NCBI GenBank assembly: GCA_009801015.1
Contig: VHZZ01002509.1
Span: 80,482 to 101,268, forward strand
Source: Silene noctiflora
Taxonomy: Eukaryota > Streptophyta > Magnoliopsida > Caryophyllales > Caryophyllaceae
Reading direction: 5' to 3'
DNA length: 20,787 nt
The notes under the pieces were generated by a model, which ran no database searches, was not told the DNA's origin, and worked only from the letters and a program-made list of their open reading frames with translations. The first letter of the stretch is position 1, and every line of letters begins with the position of its first letter. Positions 8,491-18,429 of this stretch are shown here, in pieces. A program made the position numbers and the translations under genes.

Positions 8491-9213
8491 ATGTGTGAGC
8501 TCTCCGTTGCTGAAGGATTTGAGGAGATTAATGAAAACCTGGGAGATATGATTAAGTACGTTGCCAACGAACCTTCCGTAGGGCTGTTCTACATCCAGCA
8601 ACATGCTCAGAATGCAGTACCCAATGTTGCAAGGCTCAAGAACAACATTACAGAGAAGTCAACTGAAGTGACTTTCCACACCGAAGATCTAGAAGATTCT
8701 ATTGTGATGACTAGGACAATGAAAGAATGCGGATTCCCCATTATCAATGATATGATTCGAGATATAAAGACATCTCTAACCCTAATATCATCTAAACAAC
8801 CCGTACGAGGCGTGATTTCACAGAGGAGCTCCAGCTTTCAGGTCCGTGGGACCAGCCCTTGGGCCCCGATGCCCTGGGGCCAGGGGACAAGTACTAGCCG
8901 GGATGACAGTGAGAAGCCGGGAAGTTACTTTTCAAACATTTTGAAATCCGCCAAAGAAAAGGCAGTTAACCTGAATTGGGCCCAACTCCATCCTAATGAG
9001 ACGAGCGAAATCACAGAAGTATTGCCTCCAGATGAAGATGAGGAACTGCCTTTATCAAGCCAGGTTGAAAATGAGATAGTTGAAGAAACTAATGTATCAA
9101 CAGATGGAAAAACACACGAGTCAGTGCCGTTAGAGGGTGACTTTGAAGAGTTTAAGGCCGAAAGGGAAGCTTTCTTAGAAGAGTGGCTTACAAGTTCCGG
9201 TACCATCCTCTAG
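8491..9213 (+). CDS. BORCS8/MEF2BNB-like protein, 240 aa
   Basis: This is a single 240-residue frame with no internal interruption. Residues 12-100 resemble animal BORCS8 (MEF2BNB). The stretch VANEPSVGLFYIQQHAQNAV (24-43) matches the conserved ANEPSVALYRLQEH block, and the rest is predicted helical (to ISSKQP). In animals BORCS8 is a subunit of BORC, the complex on lysosomes that recruits Arl8 and kinesin. A comparable endosomal or vacuolar role in plants is inferred, not shown. Human BORCS8 has about 119 residues. Here residues 101-240 form an extra tail: a Ser/Pro/Gly-rich linker (SPWAPMPWGQG), a SYFSNILKSAKEKAVNLNW amphipathic segment (145-163), an acidic stretch (DEDEEL), and a terminal helix (FEEFKAEREAFLEEWL). 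There is no signal peptide or membrane span. The start is chosen because an acceptor-like AG directly precedes it. An upstream coding exon is possible but not seen. Confidence 0.75.
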   Translation: MCELSVAEGFEEINENLGDMIKYVANEPSVGLFYIQQHAQNAVPNVARLKNNITEKSTEVTFHTEDLEDSIVMTRTMKECGFPIINDMIRDIKTSLTLISSKQPVRGVISQRSSSFQVRGTSPWAPMPWGQGTSTSRDDSEKPGSYFSNILKSAKEKAVNLNWAQLHPNETSEITEVLPPDEDEELPLSSQVENEIVEETNVSTDGKTHESVPLEGDFEEFKAEREAFLEEWLTSSGTIL

Positions 9214-9423
9214 AAAGGGACCATATGTTAACACTAAATTATGAGGGCGAAAACGAAGTGAGCAAGGAAGGTATCTATGACACCCTGTAAAATCAATGCC
9301 TTGCATATGGTTTGCATTTTTTTTTCCTTGTGTATGTACAGTTTAGAATGTGCTTAGGTCATAGTACAACCATTATCTGCATCTGTACCATTTTTTTATC
9401 TTTAACCACCAACCCCTTGGATT

Positions 9424-9429
9424 AATAAA
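9424..9429 (+). terminator. candidate poly(A) signal of the BORCS8-like gene
   Basis: AATAAA lies 211 bases after the stop codon, in a T-rich 3'UTR with TTGTGTATGT-like upstream elements, as is usual in plant 3' ends. Confidence 0.55.
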
Positions 9430-9449
9430 AGCATGGTTTTTTTTTTATT

Positions 9450-10043
9450 TTTTTAAACTTTGCCACAACCTACAATTACCCGCTCTCATTTTTTCATCGT
9501 CCGTTCAACCAACATTCAAATTTCAAACATTACTGTCTTTTGCAATGAGGTATTTTCACACCGTATTGGCAGATAAGAGTATCATCTCTAATATCGCAAA
9601 TCTATATCTATTTAGTGAACCCTATAACTCGATAGAGATATATGAGGAGCTCGTCGGGTAATAGGTTATTTTTTGCCGAAATTTTCACACAAAAAATAGT
9701 TGAGATTGAACTAAAAATGAGGATATGCGATCTTGTGGGAAAGGGACCTAACCCAACACAGTAACAGACACATAAACAAGTATACAAGACAACCACTTTG
9801 TGTTGAATCACTAGTTTTTAATGTTAATAGAGTTGGAAAGTTGACCAAACTATAAAGTTAGAGGAGCAATGTAGGGTTCTAAGTCCAACAATAGATGTCC
9901 ACCTGTGGTTGGAACTTGGAAGAATGAAAGCCGCTAAAGCAAAGCAGTCCCCATCTGTTTGGTATTTCCATGACGCCTTCACTACATTCTCATTATATCT
10001 TTGATTTGGGTTATTCAATCTCACCAAATAATGTTGTGTGTTT
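9450..10043. other. spacer without recognised features
   Basis: AT-rich DNA between the BORCS8-like gene and the MITE at 10051. Short frames here show no domain signature. Confidence 0.5.
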
Positions 10044-10050
10044 TTTATAT

Positions 10051-10240
10051 CACAAACTTGTGACGGAAATTATCCGTCACAAACTGAAGACGGATACTAG
10101 CCTCTCACAATAAAGCAAGTGGGAAAGCAAGTGGGGTGAAATGGAGCATCACATGGATAATGCAACTTGCATATTGTGAGAGGAGCACTATCTGTCTTCA
10201 GCTTGTGACGGATAGTGTCCGTCTTCAATGAGAATTTGTG
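10051..10240. mobile_element. 190-bp MITE with long inverted repeats
   Basis: The ends are CACAAA and TTTGTG. The terminal 60-70 bases on each side are imperfect reverse complements (shared blocks: tccgtcacaa, ctgaagac, cctctcacaata). A 7-base direct repeat TTTATAT flanks it at 10044-10050 and 10241-10247. The left arm contains its own perfect 10-base hairpin (10058-10067 with 10073-10082). It is non-coding. The superfamily is uncertain, because a 7-8-base duplication would fit hAT better than mariner, while longer slippage would fit Mutator. Confidence 0.75.
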
Positions 10241-10422
10241 TTTATATCATGTGCCAAAAAATGTGTGGTGGTACATTATAGCCTTTTATAGGAGTAGGAG
10301 AGATAGATGTCTAATTTTGGTTCCATATAATAAACCGATTTTGTATAAGTTACGCTCTATTTAAATTATATCAATATCTGAGTTTGATGAATCTAAATTT
10401 GGATCTGAAATAGTTAAGGATA

Positions 10423-10480
10423 AGTTTTTTAGACTGCTTACGGTAAAAAAAAAAAAAAAAAAAAAGAGTTTTTTAGACTG
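10423..10480 (+). mobile_element. minimal poly(A) insertion with 14-base target duplication
   Basis: AGTTTTTTAGACTG is repeated exactly at 10423-10436 and 10467-10480. Between the copies lie only 30 bases: CTTACGGT, 21 A residues and a G. This is the structure of an extremely 5'-truncated LINE- or SINE-type retroposition in which little more than the tail was copied. Confidence 0.6.
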
Positions 10481-11690
10481 TAATCTGGCCTGAATTTACA
10501 CGGTTAAAATATCCATGTTAGGATTAGTTTCAAATTAAACAATTGAATATCGACTTAAATCTATATATTTGTAAATGATATAACAAAATTGTTAACCTTA
10601 ACATCGACTAACAATCTAAACCAAACAAACACAATTAGTTTGGATCGGATATTAACTCTGAAGTTGCGCCACCGAAGGATCTAGAGTAAGCGAGTAACAA
10701 GGTTTTAATAAGCATGTGATATCAAGCGCGTTATACATCGTCGAGATAGGAACTGAAAAGGTTATCTCGAGTCAGATTCCACAATTCTTATATTCATTCT
10801 AAAAATAAGGTATATATATTTATATTTAAACTATTTTGATAATATTGTTAAGTTAGGTGGATGTTCGTTTTGATTGAATTCAGGTATAGTCTATGTTACT
10901 CTGATCTGATTGAATTCATGAGTAGAGTCATATACATATAAATATCCAACTATCCAAGCGTCGAATTCAGAATGATTAAATTTTTTAGATATTAAGAATC
11001 TCTTTATGTTGAGGAGGGTGGTGGCATCTTGGTGGTAGGTTGATGTCACGTTTCAATGATTTTATCGGATCATGATGCGCACCATTGCCTACTCCAAGCC
11101 AAGAATGCAAGCCGCAAGGGGTGTCGTTCCGTAAAGGATGACCCACTAGAATGCTTCTAGGGGTGTATGTTGGTAGTCTTTGTAACGATGGTCAACGACC
11201 GACACATGAATACAACAAAAATAAGCAATATGATTATTGAAAGTAAGAGACAAAACAACGACTAACAAGCTTGGGGTTGGAAGCGGTTTTCAATGATTAG
11301 CGCTCTCCAAAGAGACTTATTTGATAGTACATAACCTTTAGAATAGCAATACACTTTCTAAATGCAAATAACTAAGCTACACTAAGAATCATAACCCAAG
11401 ATCCGACATATCTTAAGTATTCTTAGAGTATGATCGTTTTATAAAAGTCAAAAAAATAAATAATGGAATTATAAAAGTTACGTGGTCGACGTGTGCGGAC
11501 CATCACACGATAAAGGAGGTGGTAGTTCCTTTTTCATTATTTTCAAAAAGAAACTAGAGATGATATAAGTTTGCAGAAAAATGATTGAAAATATCAAAGG
11601 GGTCAATTCAAGGGCAAATTCTTGTTCAAGACTCTTAATTAAGACAATATTTTAAATTAATTTTAAAAATGTTGAAATAAAGGGTTTGTG
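10481..11690. other. spacer, probably old repeat DNA
   Basis: No coding frame is supported. GATTGAATTCA recurs at about 10874 and 10909. The less AT-rich stretch 11020-11220 (around GCAAGCCGCAAGGGGTGTCG) differs from its surroundings in composition and could be a transposon remnant, but no ends are visible. Confidence 0.35.
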
Positions 11691-11696
11691 CGTAAT

Positions 11697-12190
11697 CTGA
11701 GCTAGTTCATAGAGCTCTCAGAATCGGCTCGGTCAAACTGAGCTGGAGCTTGAGCTCGAGTCGAGTTAGCTATCTGAGCTGAGTCCGAGTTTAGTAAAGC
11801 TCGATCCCAAAGCTCATTTAGGCTCGTTTATAATTTTTTTTTGTATAATTTTTATATTGTAATATTAATTTTATTTTAAATCATATGTTTTTTAGGTATT
11901 TATAAGTATATTAGTATAGAATATAATATTTTTTTTTAGTATTTTATCATCTTATTTGTTTTTTAAAATATTTATATTTAGTTTGATATAAATTTTTATA
12001 TTTAATTTTCTTTTAAATCACTATATTTAATTTAATTCAAAAGGTGAGAAAACAAAAATAATATAATGACAAAAGGAGCTCGATTCGAACTTGAGCTTTT
12101 TCCGAGCCGAGCATAAGCTTCAATTTTTTAGGCTTGATAAGTTTTAAGCAGGCTTCAAGTTCGAGCTCAGATCGACTCGTTTATAACGCT
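11697..12190. mobile_element. GAGCTC-rich inverted-repeat element around an AT-rich core
   Basis: The left flank (11697-11835) and right flank (12075-12185) are both dense in AGCTCGAG/GAGCTTGAG-type motifs and are partly reverse complementary (GAGCTTGAGCTCGAGTCGAG against GCTCAAGTTCGAATCGAGCT). They enclose about 240 bases of nearly pure A/T. CTCGTTTATAA occurs in both flanks. This architecture is familiar from non-autonomous plant repeats; the family is not identified and the limits are approximate. Confidence 0.4.
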
Positions 12191-12339
12191 AATTGTGATA
12201 GATCATAATTTAAAACATGCCTAAGTAAGACCTATCACCAAAAACGCCTTGAAAAATAAACCTTGAAAATATCGTATATCCAATTTATCACCTTCCGTTT
12301 CAGTCGTAGACTCGTATTCGTAACTGGTACCACAGCTGC

Positions 12340-12870
12340 AACAAGGAGAAAACAATAACGGTAAAAAAACACACACAAAAATTAAACCTTGAAAATATCA
12401 TCTACAAAACGTCTCCTTTAATCATCCGTTTATCTTTAGTTTTATTGTAACCCCATTTCTCACTCTTTCTCTCTCCCTTAATTCAACTAATCCTCACGAA
12501 TCTCCCAATTCCAGGATCTGATCCTAAAACCCTTTCATTTATAATGCTCATTTTCCACCCTTTTTCCTCATTTTCACCAGTTATTCTTACAAAAATTCCA
12601 TCTTTAGATCTCTGATCAATGCTCATTTCCTGGCGGGAATTTGCTAACTATTCCAATTAGGGTTTAATTCTTTCTTAATTGTTATAATTTGATGTAGGTT
12701 TCTTAAATTTTGGTCAATTATTGGAAAAAGGTGGCAAATTTGGAAGATGTTTCTACTTGAAGTATGTTTGAGGAAACAGTGTTTTGAAGAATTGGGTTTA
12801 AAGATTGCCCTTTGATTCATTAGATCATTGTCTTATTGAGGTTATTTTGATTTCAAGGTTTTAATTTAAG
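12340..12870 (+). promoter_or_regulatory. candidate promoter-proximal region and 5'UTR exon of the MAPK gene
   Basis: A CT-rich leader (TTTCTCACTCTTTCTCTCTCCC-like tract near 12457-12478) is followed by AAAACCC sequence and ends at a strong donor, TTTAAG/GTATAT (GT at 12871-12872). Exon limits are inferred. AAACCTTGAAAATATC is repeated at 12258-12273 and 12384-12399 just upstream of or within the leader. Confidence 0.4.
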
Positions 12871-13364
12871 GTATATTTTTATTTTATTTTGAGTAATTTC
12901 ATTGTAGTCTGATTTTTGAGTAGTATGAGCTGGAAAAGAGTGTGACTTATTTACTCTTGGATTAATAGTTAGTCTCGGATAAGACGGTTTTACATTAATA
13001 TTGTGTAAAACGGAAAAAGTAGTTAGAAAAAACCCGACGGACTTAGACAAGAATTTACATTGGATTAATGATTTGTTGCTCAGAGTTAGTGTCAGATGAT
13101 TTAATGATGTGATTGATTGATTTTACAAGTACTGTACTGATATTGTAGAATTTATGATGTTACTTGTAAAGTTAAAATTTGTGAATTATTAATTCCATTA
13201 TTACATCAAGTACATTTGATGTTCATTGAATCATTGATAAATGCAAATTAATGTCTCTTTTTTAAAACATTTTTTAATTAAGTAGGAATTTTGTTGAGGG
13301 GTGTTTGTAAATTGTAATTCACTGTAGTTATGGATCATGATTTGTTAGTTTGTATGGGTTGCAG
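12871..13364 (+). other. probable 5'UTR intron of the MAPK gene
   Basis: The donor is AAG/GTATAT at 12871. The acceptor is GGGTTGCAG ending at 13364, three bases before the start codon. The interior is T-rich as expected for a plant intron. It contains the 93-bp element at 12967-13059. Confidence 0.5.
12967..13059. mobile_element. 93-bp MITE-like insertion with 10-base target duplication
   Basis: A perfect TTGGATTAAT lies on each side (12957-12966 and 13060-13069). The ends are diverged inverted repeats with a TCTCGGATAAGACGG / CCGACGGACTTAGACAAGA relationship. A 9-11-base duplication suggests a Mutator-like (MULE) MITE. It sits inside the probable 5'UTR intron of the MAPK gene. Confidence 0.65.
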
Positions 13365-13367
13365 TGA

Positions 13368-16088
13368 ATGGCGACGCCTGTTGAACCTCCGAATGGGGTG
13401 AGATCCCCAGGAAAGCATTACTTTTCAATGTGGCAATCTCTGTTTGAGATTGACACAAAATATGTGCCAATTAAGCCGATTGGCCGAGGCGCATATGGAG
13501 TTGTTTGCTCCTCTATTAATAAGGAGAATAATGAGAAAGTTGCTATTAAGAAGATCAATAATGCTTTTGAAAATAAAGTTGATGCGTTGAGGACATTGCG
13601 TGAATTGAAGCTCCTTCGACACCTCAGGCATGATAATGTGATCGCTTTGAAGGATGTCATGGTGCCTGCCCATCCACGGGATTTCAAGGATGTGTATCTG
13701 GTGTATGAACTTATGGACACCGATCTTCATCAGATTATTAAGTCCTCTCAAGCACTTACCAATGATCATTGCCAATATTTCTTGTTCCAGGTATAATTTG
13801 CTGTGAGTCCTGTCACACCTTTGTTGTATTTATGTGCAACACCATCAAATCATTGTTTGTTTCCGTGTCAAATGGAGTAAAGACTCGTTCTTGTTTAGTT
13901 CTAGACTATGGTGAAATAAAACAAAATGACTAGTAAACCGGTTGCCTTTTGATTGTGGCCTTGTGGGTCATCATGAAACTGCCTTTTGAGGGATAAGGCT
14001 GCATACATATGCCTCTTACCACCACTTGCGGGAGCCTTTGAGGCAATAGGACAATGTGATTTGTTGTTGCCTTCATATATTATTTATATACTCGTCTTTG
14101 ATACTTGATTTGTCAGTATGGAGTATCAATGATGAACTTGATCTGTGATCTGTCTAACCAACCTTTGAGTTATTAAGTATCCTCATAACGTATCGATATT
14201 GATTTGTCGGTATGGACTATCAATAATGTGTAAGGTTTGTGTATGCCGAAAATGAAGCTTCATACTGGCTGTAGAATGTCTTGCAGGGTAGTGATGATAG
14301 TGCTATGTCTATTCTTTCTGCGTCAAGCACTACCAAAAAAACTAGCGCGTACCTGGTAGGAGCATGTGATAAGTATCTCGACAAAAAAATTGATCAGTTT
14401 AGTGTCATCTTTGTAGCATGTCCTTTCTGCTTCGCTAAAAATAATGCTCATATTTGTTCAATATGCTTGTCCTGGCTGAATCACCTTTGTGCCATTTTCT
14501 CCATAACATACTAAATTAATTTCCTATGTATTGTTTGTCTTTCAACATAACTTTGTTAACTTTCTAAAATGGTTGCGTGAATATTGCTTGATTTAGGTTT
14601 TCATATCCAATAATGTTAGCAGGTAGGTTTGGTGTCACTTGAATTTGGACTTATTTCTGACAGAGTATGGACCAATTATGGGCTTTATATCTCAGCCTTT
14701 ACGCCCTTTAGTTCAGCTTGCCGTTCATATTAGATGATTTTCCTTATCATTACTGAAGTTATCGACTAATATGCAACCAGATTCTGATTGCTACCTTATC
14801 ACCTTATGTGTATATTAGATGAAAGAAAAACTAAATCAAATGATGACGCCAAAAGCACAGTGATGTCGTCAGATCTGTTTTCTTGCCTTATGCTCTCGTA
14901 AGCCATCACAGAAAATATAAATTGCTTGATGTTGTGGAATGTGCATTGATTTATCTTGCTGTACTTTTTGAAGTTGGTAAACTAGTAAGAATATGAGCTA
15001 TAAGCTAGTAGGAAATTTCCTCTTTCGTGCCTTAGAATTTGACTTAAGTTTTAACTTTAGTAACCAGGGTCATGTATTTGGTTATGTATTTGGTTATTTT
15101 CCACGTTTCTAACCTAAAGTGTGATATGACCAAATTTTTAGGGTGTCTTAATTGTTGGTTTAGCTTTCCGTTTTGGGAATGTTTCAATGTGTACATTAGA
15201 TTTTACTTCCTTCAGGACACTAACGTGAGAAAATTAAAAAAAACTTGGGTTACCAAAGTGGCATGAGCCGAATGAGCTTAAACCTGTTGTTACTACTTGT
15301 GATGCCATAGTTTAAGTCTGATTTTCCCCAACCCGTCAATTGCTATAACAACCACATTCATGAAGACCCAACTTTTGAAAGCTAATTTAACTTTTTTGAT
15401 GCAGCTGCTTAGAGGTCTAAAATATCTCCACTCGGCAAATATCCTTCATCGAGACTTGAAACCTGGAAATCTTCTAATAAATGCAAATTGTGATCTTAAA
15501 ATTTGTGATTTCGGGTTAGCTCGAACAAGTAGCGGCAAGGGCCAGTTCATGACGGAATACGTGGTTACACGATGGTATCGAGCGCCCGAACTTCTCTTAT
15601 GCTGCGACAAGTACGGGACTTCTATTGACGTGTGGTCAGTCGGGTGCATTTTTGCCGAGCTTCTTGGCCGTAAACCCTTATTCCCGGGAACTGAGTGTCT
15701 TAACCAGTTGAAACTAATCATCAACATTCTTGGGAGCCAGAGAGATGCCGATCTCGAATTTATCGACAACCCAAAAGCCAAGAGATTCATAAGATCACTA
15801 CCTTATTCTCCTGGCACCTCTTTATCTCGTCTCTACCCAGCTGCCCACCCGTTGGCTATCGATCTCTTGCAAAAGATGCTAGTTTTCGATCCAACAAAGA
15901 GAATTAGTGTTACTGATGCACTTCAACATCCTTATATGTCTCCTTTATATGATCCTCGAGCTAATCCTCCTGCTCAGTTCCCACTTGATCTTGAAATCGA
16001 TGAAGATTTGGATGAAGAAATGATTCGAGAAATGATGTGGATGGAGATTATGCATTACCATCCTGAAGCTACCCCTGTTACTTTATAG
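13368..16088 (+). CDS. MPK1/2-like: group C MAP kinase (MPK1/2/7/14 type), 368 aa, two coding exons
   Basis: Exons 13368-13790 (141 codons, ends phase 0 at FLFQ) and 15405-16088 (227 codons plus stop) join across a GT-AG intron to a 368-residue kinase, the normal length for the group. Visible motifs: glycine loop IGRGAYGVV (38-46), catalytic Lys61 in VAIKK, alpha-C Glu79, HRDLKPGN with Asp158 (156-163), DFG (176-178), activation loop TEY (191-193) and APE (201-203). It is therefore a TEY-class MAPK activated by a dual-specificity MAPKK, which then phosphorylates Ser/Thr-Pro sites. Start [10 protein letters not shown] and end HYHPEATP closely match Arabidopsis MPK1/MPK2. Group C kinases act in stress, ABA and hormone signalling (family knowledge, notably the MKK3 module). 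The C-terminal segment [16 protein letters not shown] is acidic. All key residues are intact, so it looks functional. Which of MPK1, 2, 7 or 14 it is closest to needs a phylogeny. Confidence 0.95.
13791..15404 (+). other. coding intron of the MAPK gene, 1614 bp
   Basis: The donor CAG/GTATAA and acceptor TTTTTTGATGCAG are both canonical and keep phase 0 between FLFQ and [10 protein letters not shown]. The position, within the linker before the LLRGL(K)YxHSAN helix, is as I recall the shared one in group C MAPK genes. A diverged 29-base repeat (14106-14134 and 14200-14228) lies inside; no coding insert is seen. Confidence 0.93.
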
Positions 16089-16340
16089 CATGGTGATTGA
16101 TATTTATTTTACTTCATCAAAATCACCATCTTAAGACTTCGATCTTTTTTTTCTTTTTTTTCCGTTTACTTGTACTATTATGTTGTTTGAAGCATTCATA
16201 AATAGTTTGTGCTATTGATGCTTTGGCCTAAGAGTTATCTTAGTTTGTAGAGCTATTGTGTTTGCTGCTAAAACATTTCCACTTTACTCTTTAGCAGGTA
16301 AATTGTACATATTTGTGTTATTTTTGTTCTAACCTAATAC
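16089..16340 (+). terminator. 3'UTR of the MAPK gene
   Basis: T-rich sequence after the stop, with TTGTACTATTATGTTGTTTG (a UUGUA-like far-upstream element) and a degenerate ATAAAT near 16199. No perfect AATAAA is present, so the exact cleavage site is uncertain. Confidence 0.4.
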
Positions 16341-16477
16341 CCTTATCTTTCGGTGGCGGAGTTGGGAACTATGATAAAAAAATTAGCAATTTCTCAAATT
16401 TCTTGTCAGGACTACTTCTCGGCTTCTCCTACAAATGAACCATTTAGGATATTAGGCTCATTCTACATTTCATTTCG

Positions 16478-16498
16478 TTTTTTTTTTTTTTTTTTTTT
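16478..16498. repeat. T21 homopolymer
   Basis: A run of 21 T residues that could be the poly(A) tail of a minus-strand retroposon. The only candidate duplication is TACATTTCA (near 16464 and 16629), which is too short to be convincing. Confidence 0.6.
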
Positions 16499-16611
16499 GA
16501 AAATAGACTTGTAGACATTGATATCGCTTAAGCGGCTAAGCCCTAAATGCTTGTGATTTTTCGCAATGAAAAAAAGATGACCAAAAAAGTTAGGTTACGA
16601 AAAACAGTCAT

Positions 16612-16843
16612 GGGCTGTGTTTGGCAGTACATTTCAGCTACCTTATTTGGTCAAAGTAGCTTATTTGACCAAATTTGATCAAAATTTCAGTTAGTTTAAG
16701 ATAGTGCAAGACTTTATAAAGCATTTACCGTCAACAATCAACATCGAACTTGTTCTAACTAAAGGTGGATGTGTGTCATAAGTAGCATATAAGTTTAGAT
16801 TTTCAATCAAGTTTGTTTGATCGCCAATATAAGCAAACACCAA
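16612..16843. mobile_element. possible hAT-like MITE
   Basis: The left end GGGCTGTGTTTGGCAG and the right end CCAATATAAGCAAACACC are roughly reverse complementary around GTGTTTG(G/C). The interior has the TAGCTTATTTGACCAAA-type sequence common next to such ends in plants. No clear 8-base duplication was found. Confidence 0.35.
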
Positions 16844-17337
16844 AACATCATTTATATGTGCTTGATTCAATGAAAGTGGCTAACTAGTTGTCTCTTACGT
16901 GCTTTTTGCTAAAAAAGAACCCCGTTTTTTACTTTAAAAAAAAGATCATTTTTCAGCCACAAAAAGTGATCATTATTAATCAACAAGTGGTCACTTTTTC
17001 TCATCGCACGTACGACGGTCGTACATTATTTTTTCCGTTGTTTTTATACAAATAAAGGTATAACGCACAAGTTTAGATCGGAATTCCTCGGAGTTTATTT
17101 ATATCAAAGTAATCACCTCAATATACCAATTTCTTTTATGTTATAGCTTATAAAATCTGAAATAAATTATTCATTGAGTCTTTATTTTTTTGATGAAATG
17201 TAAGTAAATTTCATTCAATCGAAAAAAAAACGGTACCATACACGGATTGGATCAGGATCAGTCCACTACTTAATGGACCTCATCAATCCAACCAAACACA
17301 ATAAAACAACTGGCCCAAAAAGACACGGTTTCTAGCA

Positions 17338-17765
17338 GTGACGAACCCAGGAATTTAGTGTCTGGGGGCACTAAAATTTTTTAACGTGTTCTTTACGCGC
17401 GTTTAAGACCAATATTTTTATATTTTAAAGTTTTTTTTCCTAAATTAGTTATTATATATAAGTAAAAGAATGGAAAAAATAATGGTCCTATTGATATATT
17501 TTCTATAAAATACTTTAAATTTTAAACATATGTAAAAATAATATCTCTTTTGTAGAAGGATAATGATAGCGTATCATTATCCTTCGTAGAATATAATATA
17601 CTTTAGTACTTAATATGCAAACAAATGTAAGTGGTTCAATGGTTTAGAATTTGACAAGTCAATTGAATGTCAGAGGTTTGAATTGCATATCAATCAATTT
17701 TTGCCTCACTTTCCTTACATGAAACCCTAGAAATTAGGCTTTCCATCTGTGGATGAGGAAATTCG
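17338..17765. repeat. unclassified plant repeat remnant with tRNA-like box motifs
   Basis: It begins with GTGACGAACCCAGGAATTTA and then CTGGGGGCAC, a pattern of the GGAGCCAGGA...GGGGGC repeat type widespread in plant genomes. Near 17630-17690, GTGGTTCAATGGTTTAG and GAGGTTTGAATTGC resemble Pol III A and B boxes. Limits and class are uncertain. Confidence 0.3.
17555..17585. repeat. perfect 14-base hairpin
   Basis: GAAGGATAATGATA (17555-17568) is followed by the loop GCG and the exact reverse complement (17572-17585), inside the repeat remnant. Confidence 0.85.
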
Positions 17766-18429
17766 CCTTTCCTTTTCGAAAGAGGCGCAACTAAATTTTA
17801 GGTGAAATTTAGAAACCGATTTAAGAGATCTTTAGGTTCGTGTGAGATTACGTGTTAGGAAGTCAAATTAAATTCTTTTAATAAAACAACCAACCCCGCC
17901 CGTTACAATAATGGTCTCTACTAAATAAAACAATGGCTATTTGGCTATGTATCACATGCGAATATGCAATCGCTATTATAAACCCTAAATGTGTGAATTT
18001 CATTCTATGTCGATGGTACCTTACCATCTACAACGGGATACATTTATAACTAGGAGCACCCTTCTAGTGAGATTGATAAACAAGAGTGGAACAGATCTGA
18101 AAATGAATATGTAGAACTTTTATTCGAAATGATAAACGTTTAACAGACTCGAAAAAAGGAGCGATCTCTAGGACATAACCTAGATCGCAGAACTAAGACT
18201 CGATTGCGAGAAAGGAAAGTCCTAGACTCGACTTAGACTAAAACTAGGAAACAGACTCCGACTCATAATCATCAAATCTCGTTCAAACATTTATCTCTTA
18301 GGGACAAAAGAACTTTCTATCTGTAATTCTGAAGTTGTCTAATTTGATCTTTGCTTCTAATTCCAAATATGACATCCTTTTTGCTGATCTGAACCACCAT
18401 TGGTGCCAGGCTTTTGTTTCCTTGCTTAC

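Noticed and set aside
8925-9206. Minus-strand frame opposite the BORCS8-like gene
   Set aside because: Antisense shadow; its serine runs reflect Glu/Asp codons on the real strand.
14281-14514. 77-codon frame in the MAPK intron
   Set aside because: The kinase reads correctly without it, and it begins at a chance ATG with no match to a kinase insert.
15446-15790. Minus-strand frame opposite MAPK exon 2
   Set aside because: Antisense shadow of highly conserved kinase sequence.
17180-17245. Possible LINE 3' end (TTTTTTTGATGAAATG...TTTCATTCAATCG then A-run)
   Set aside because: There is only a short inverted motif and a 9-base A-run, with no duplication and no reverse transcriptase sequence.
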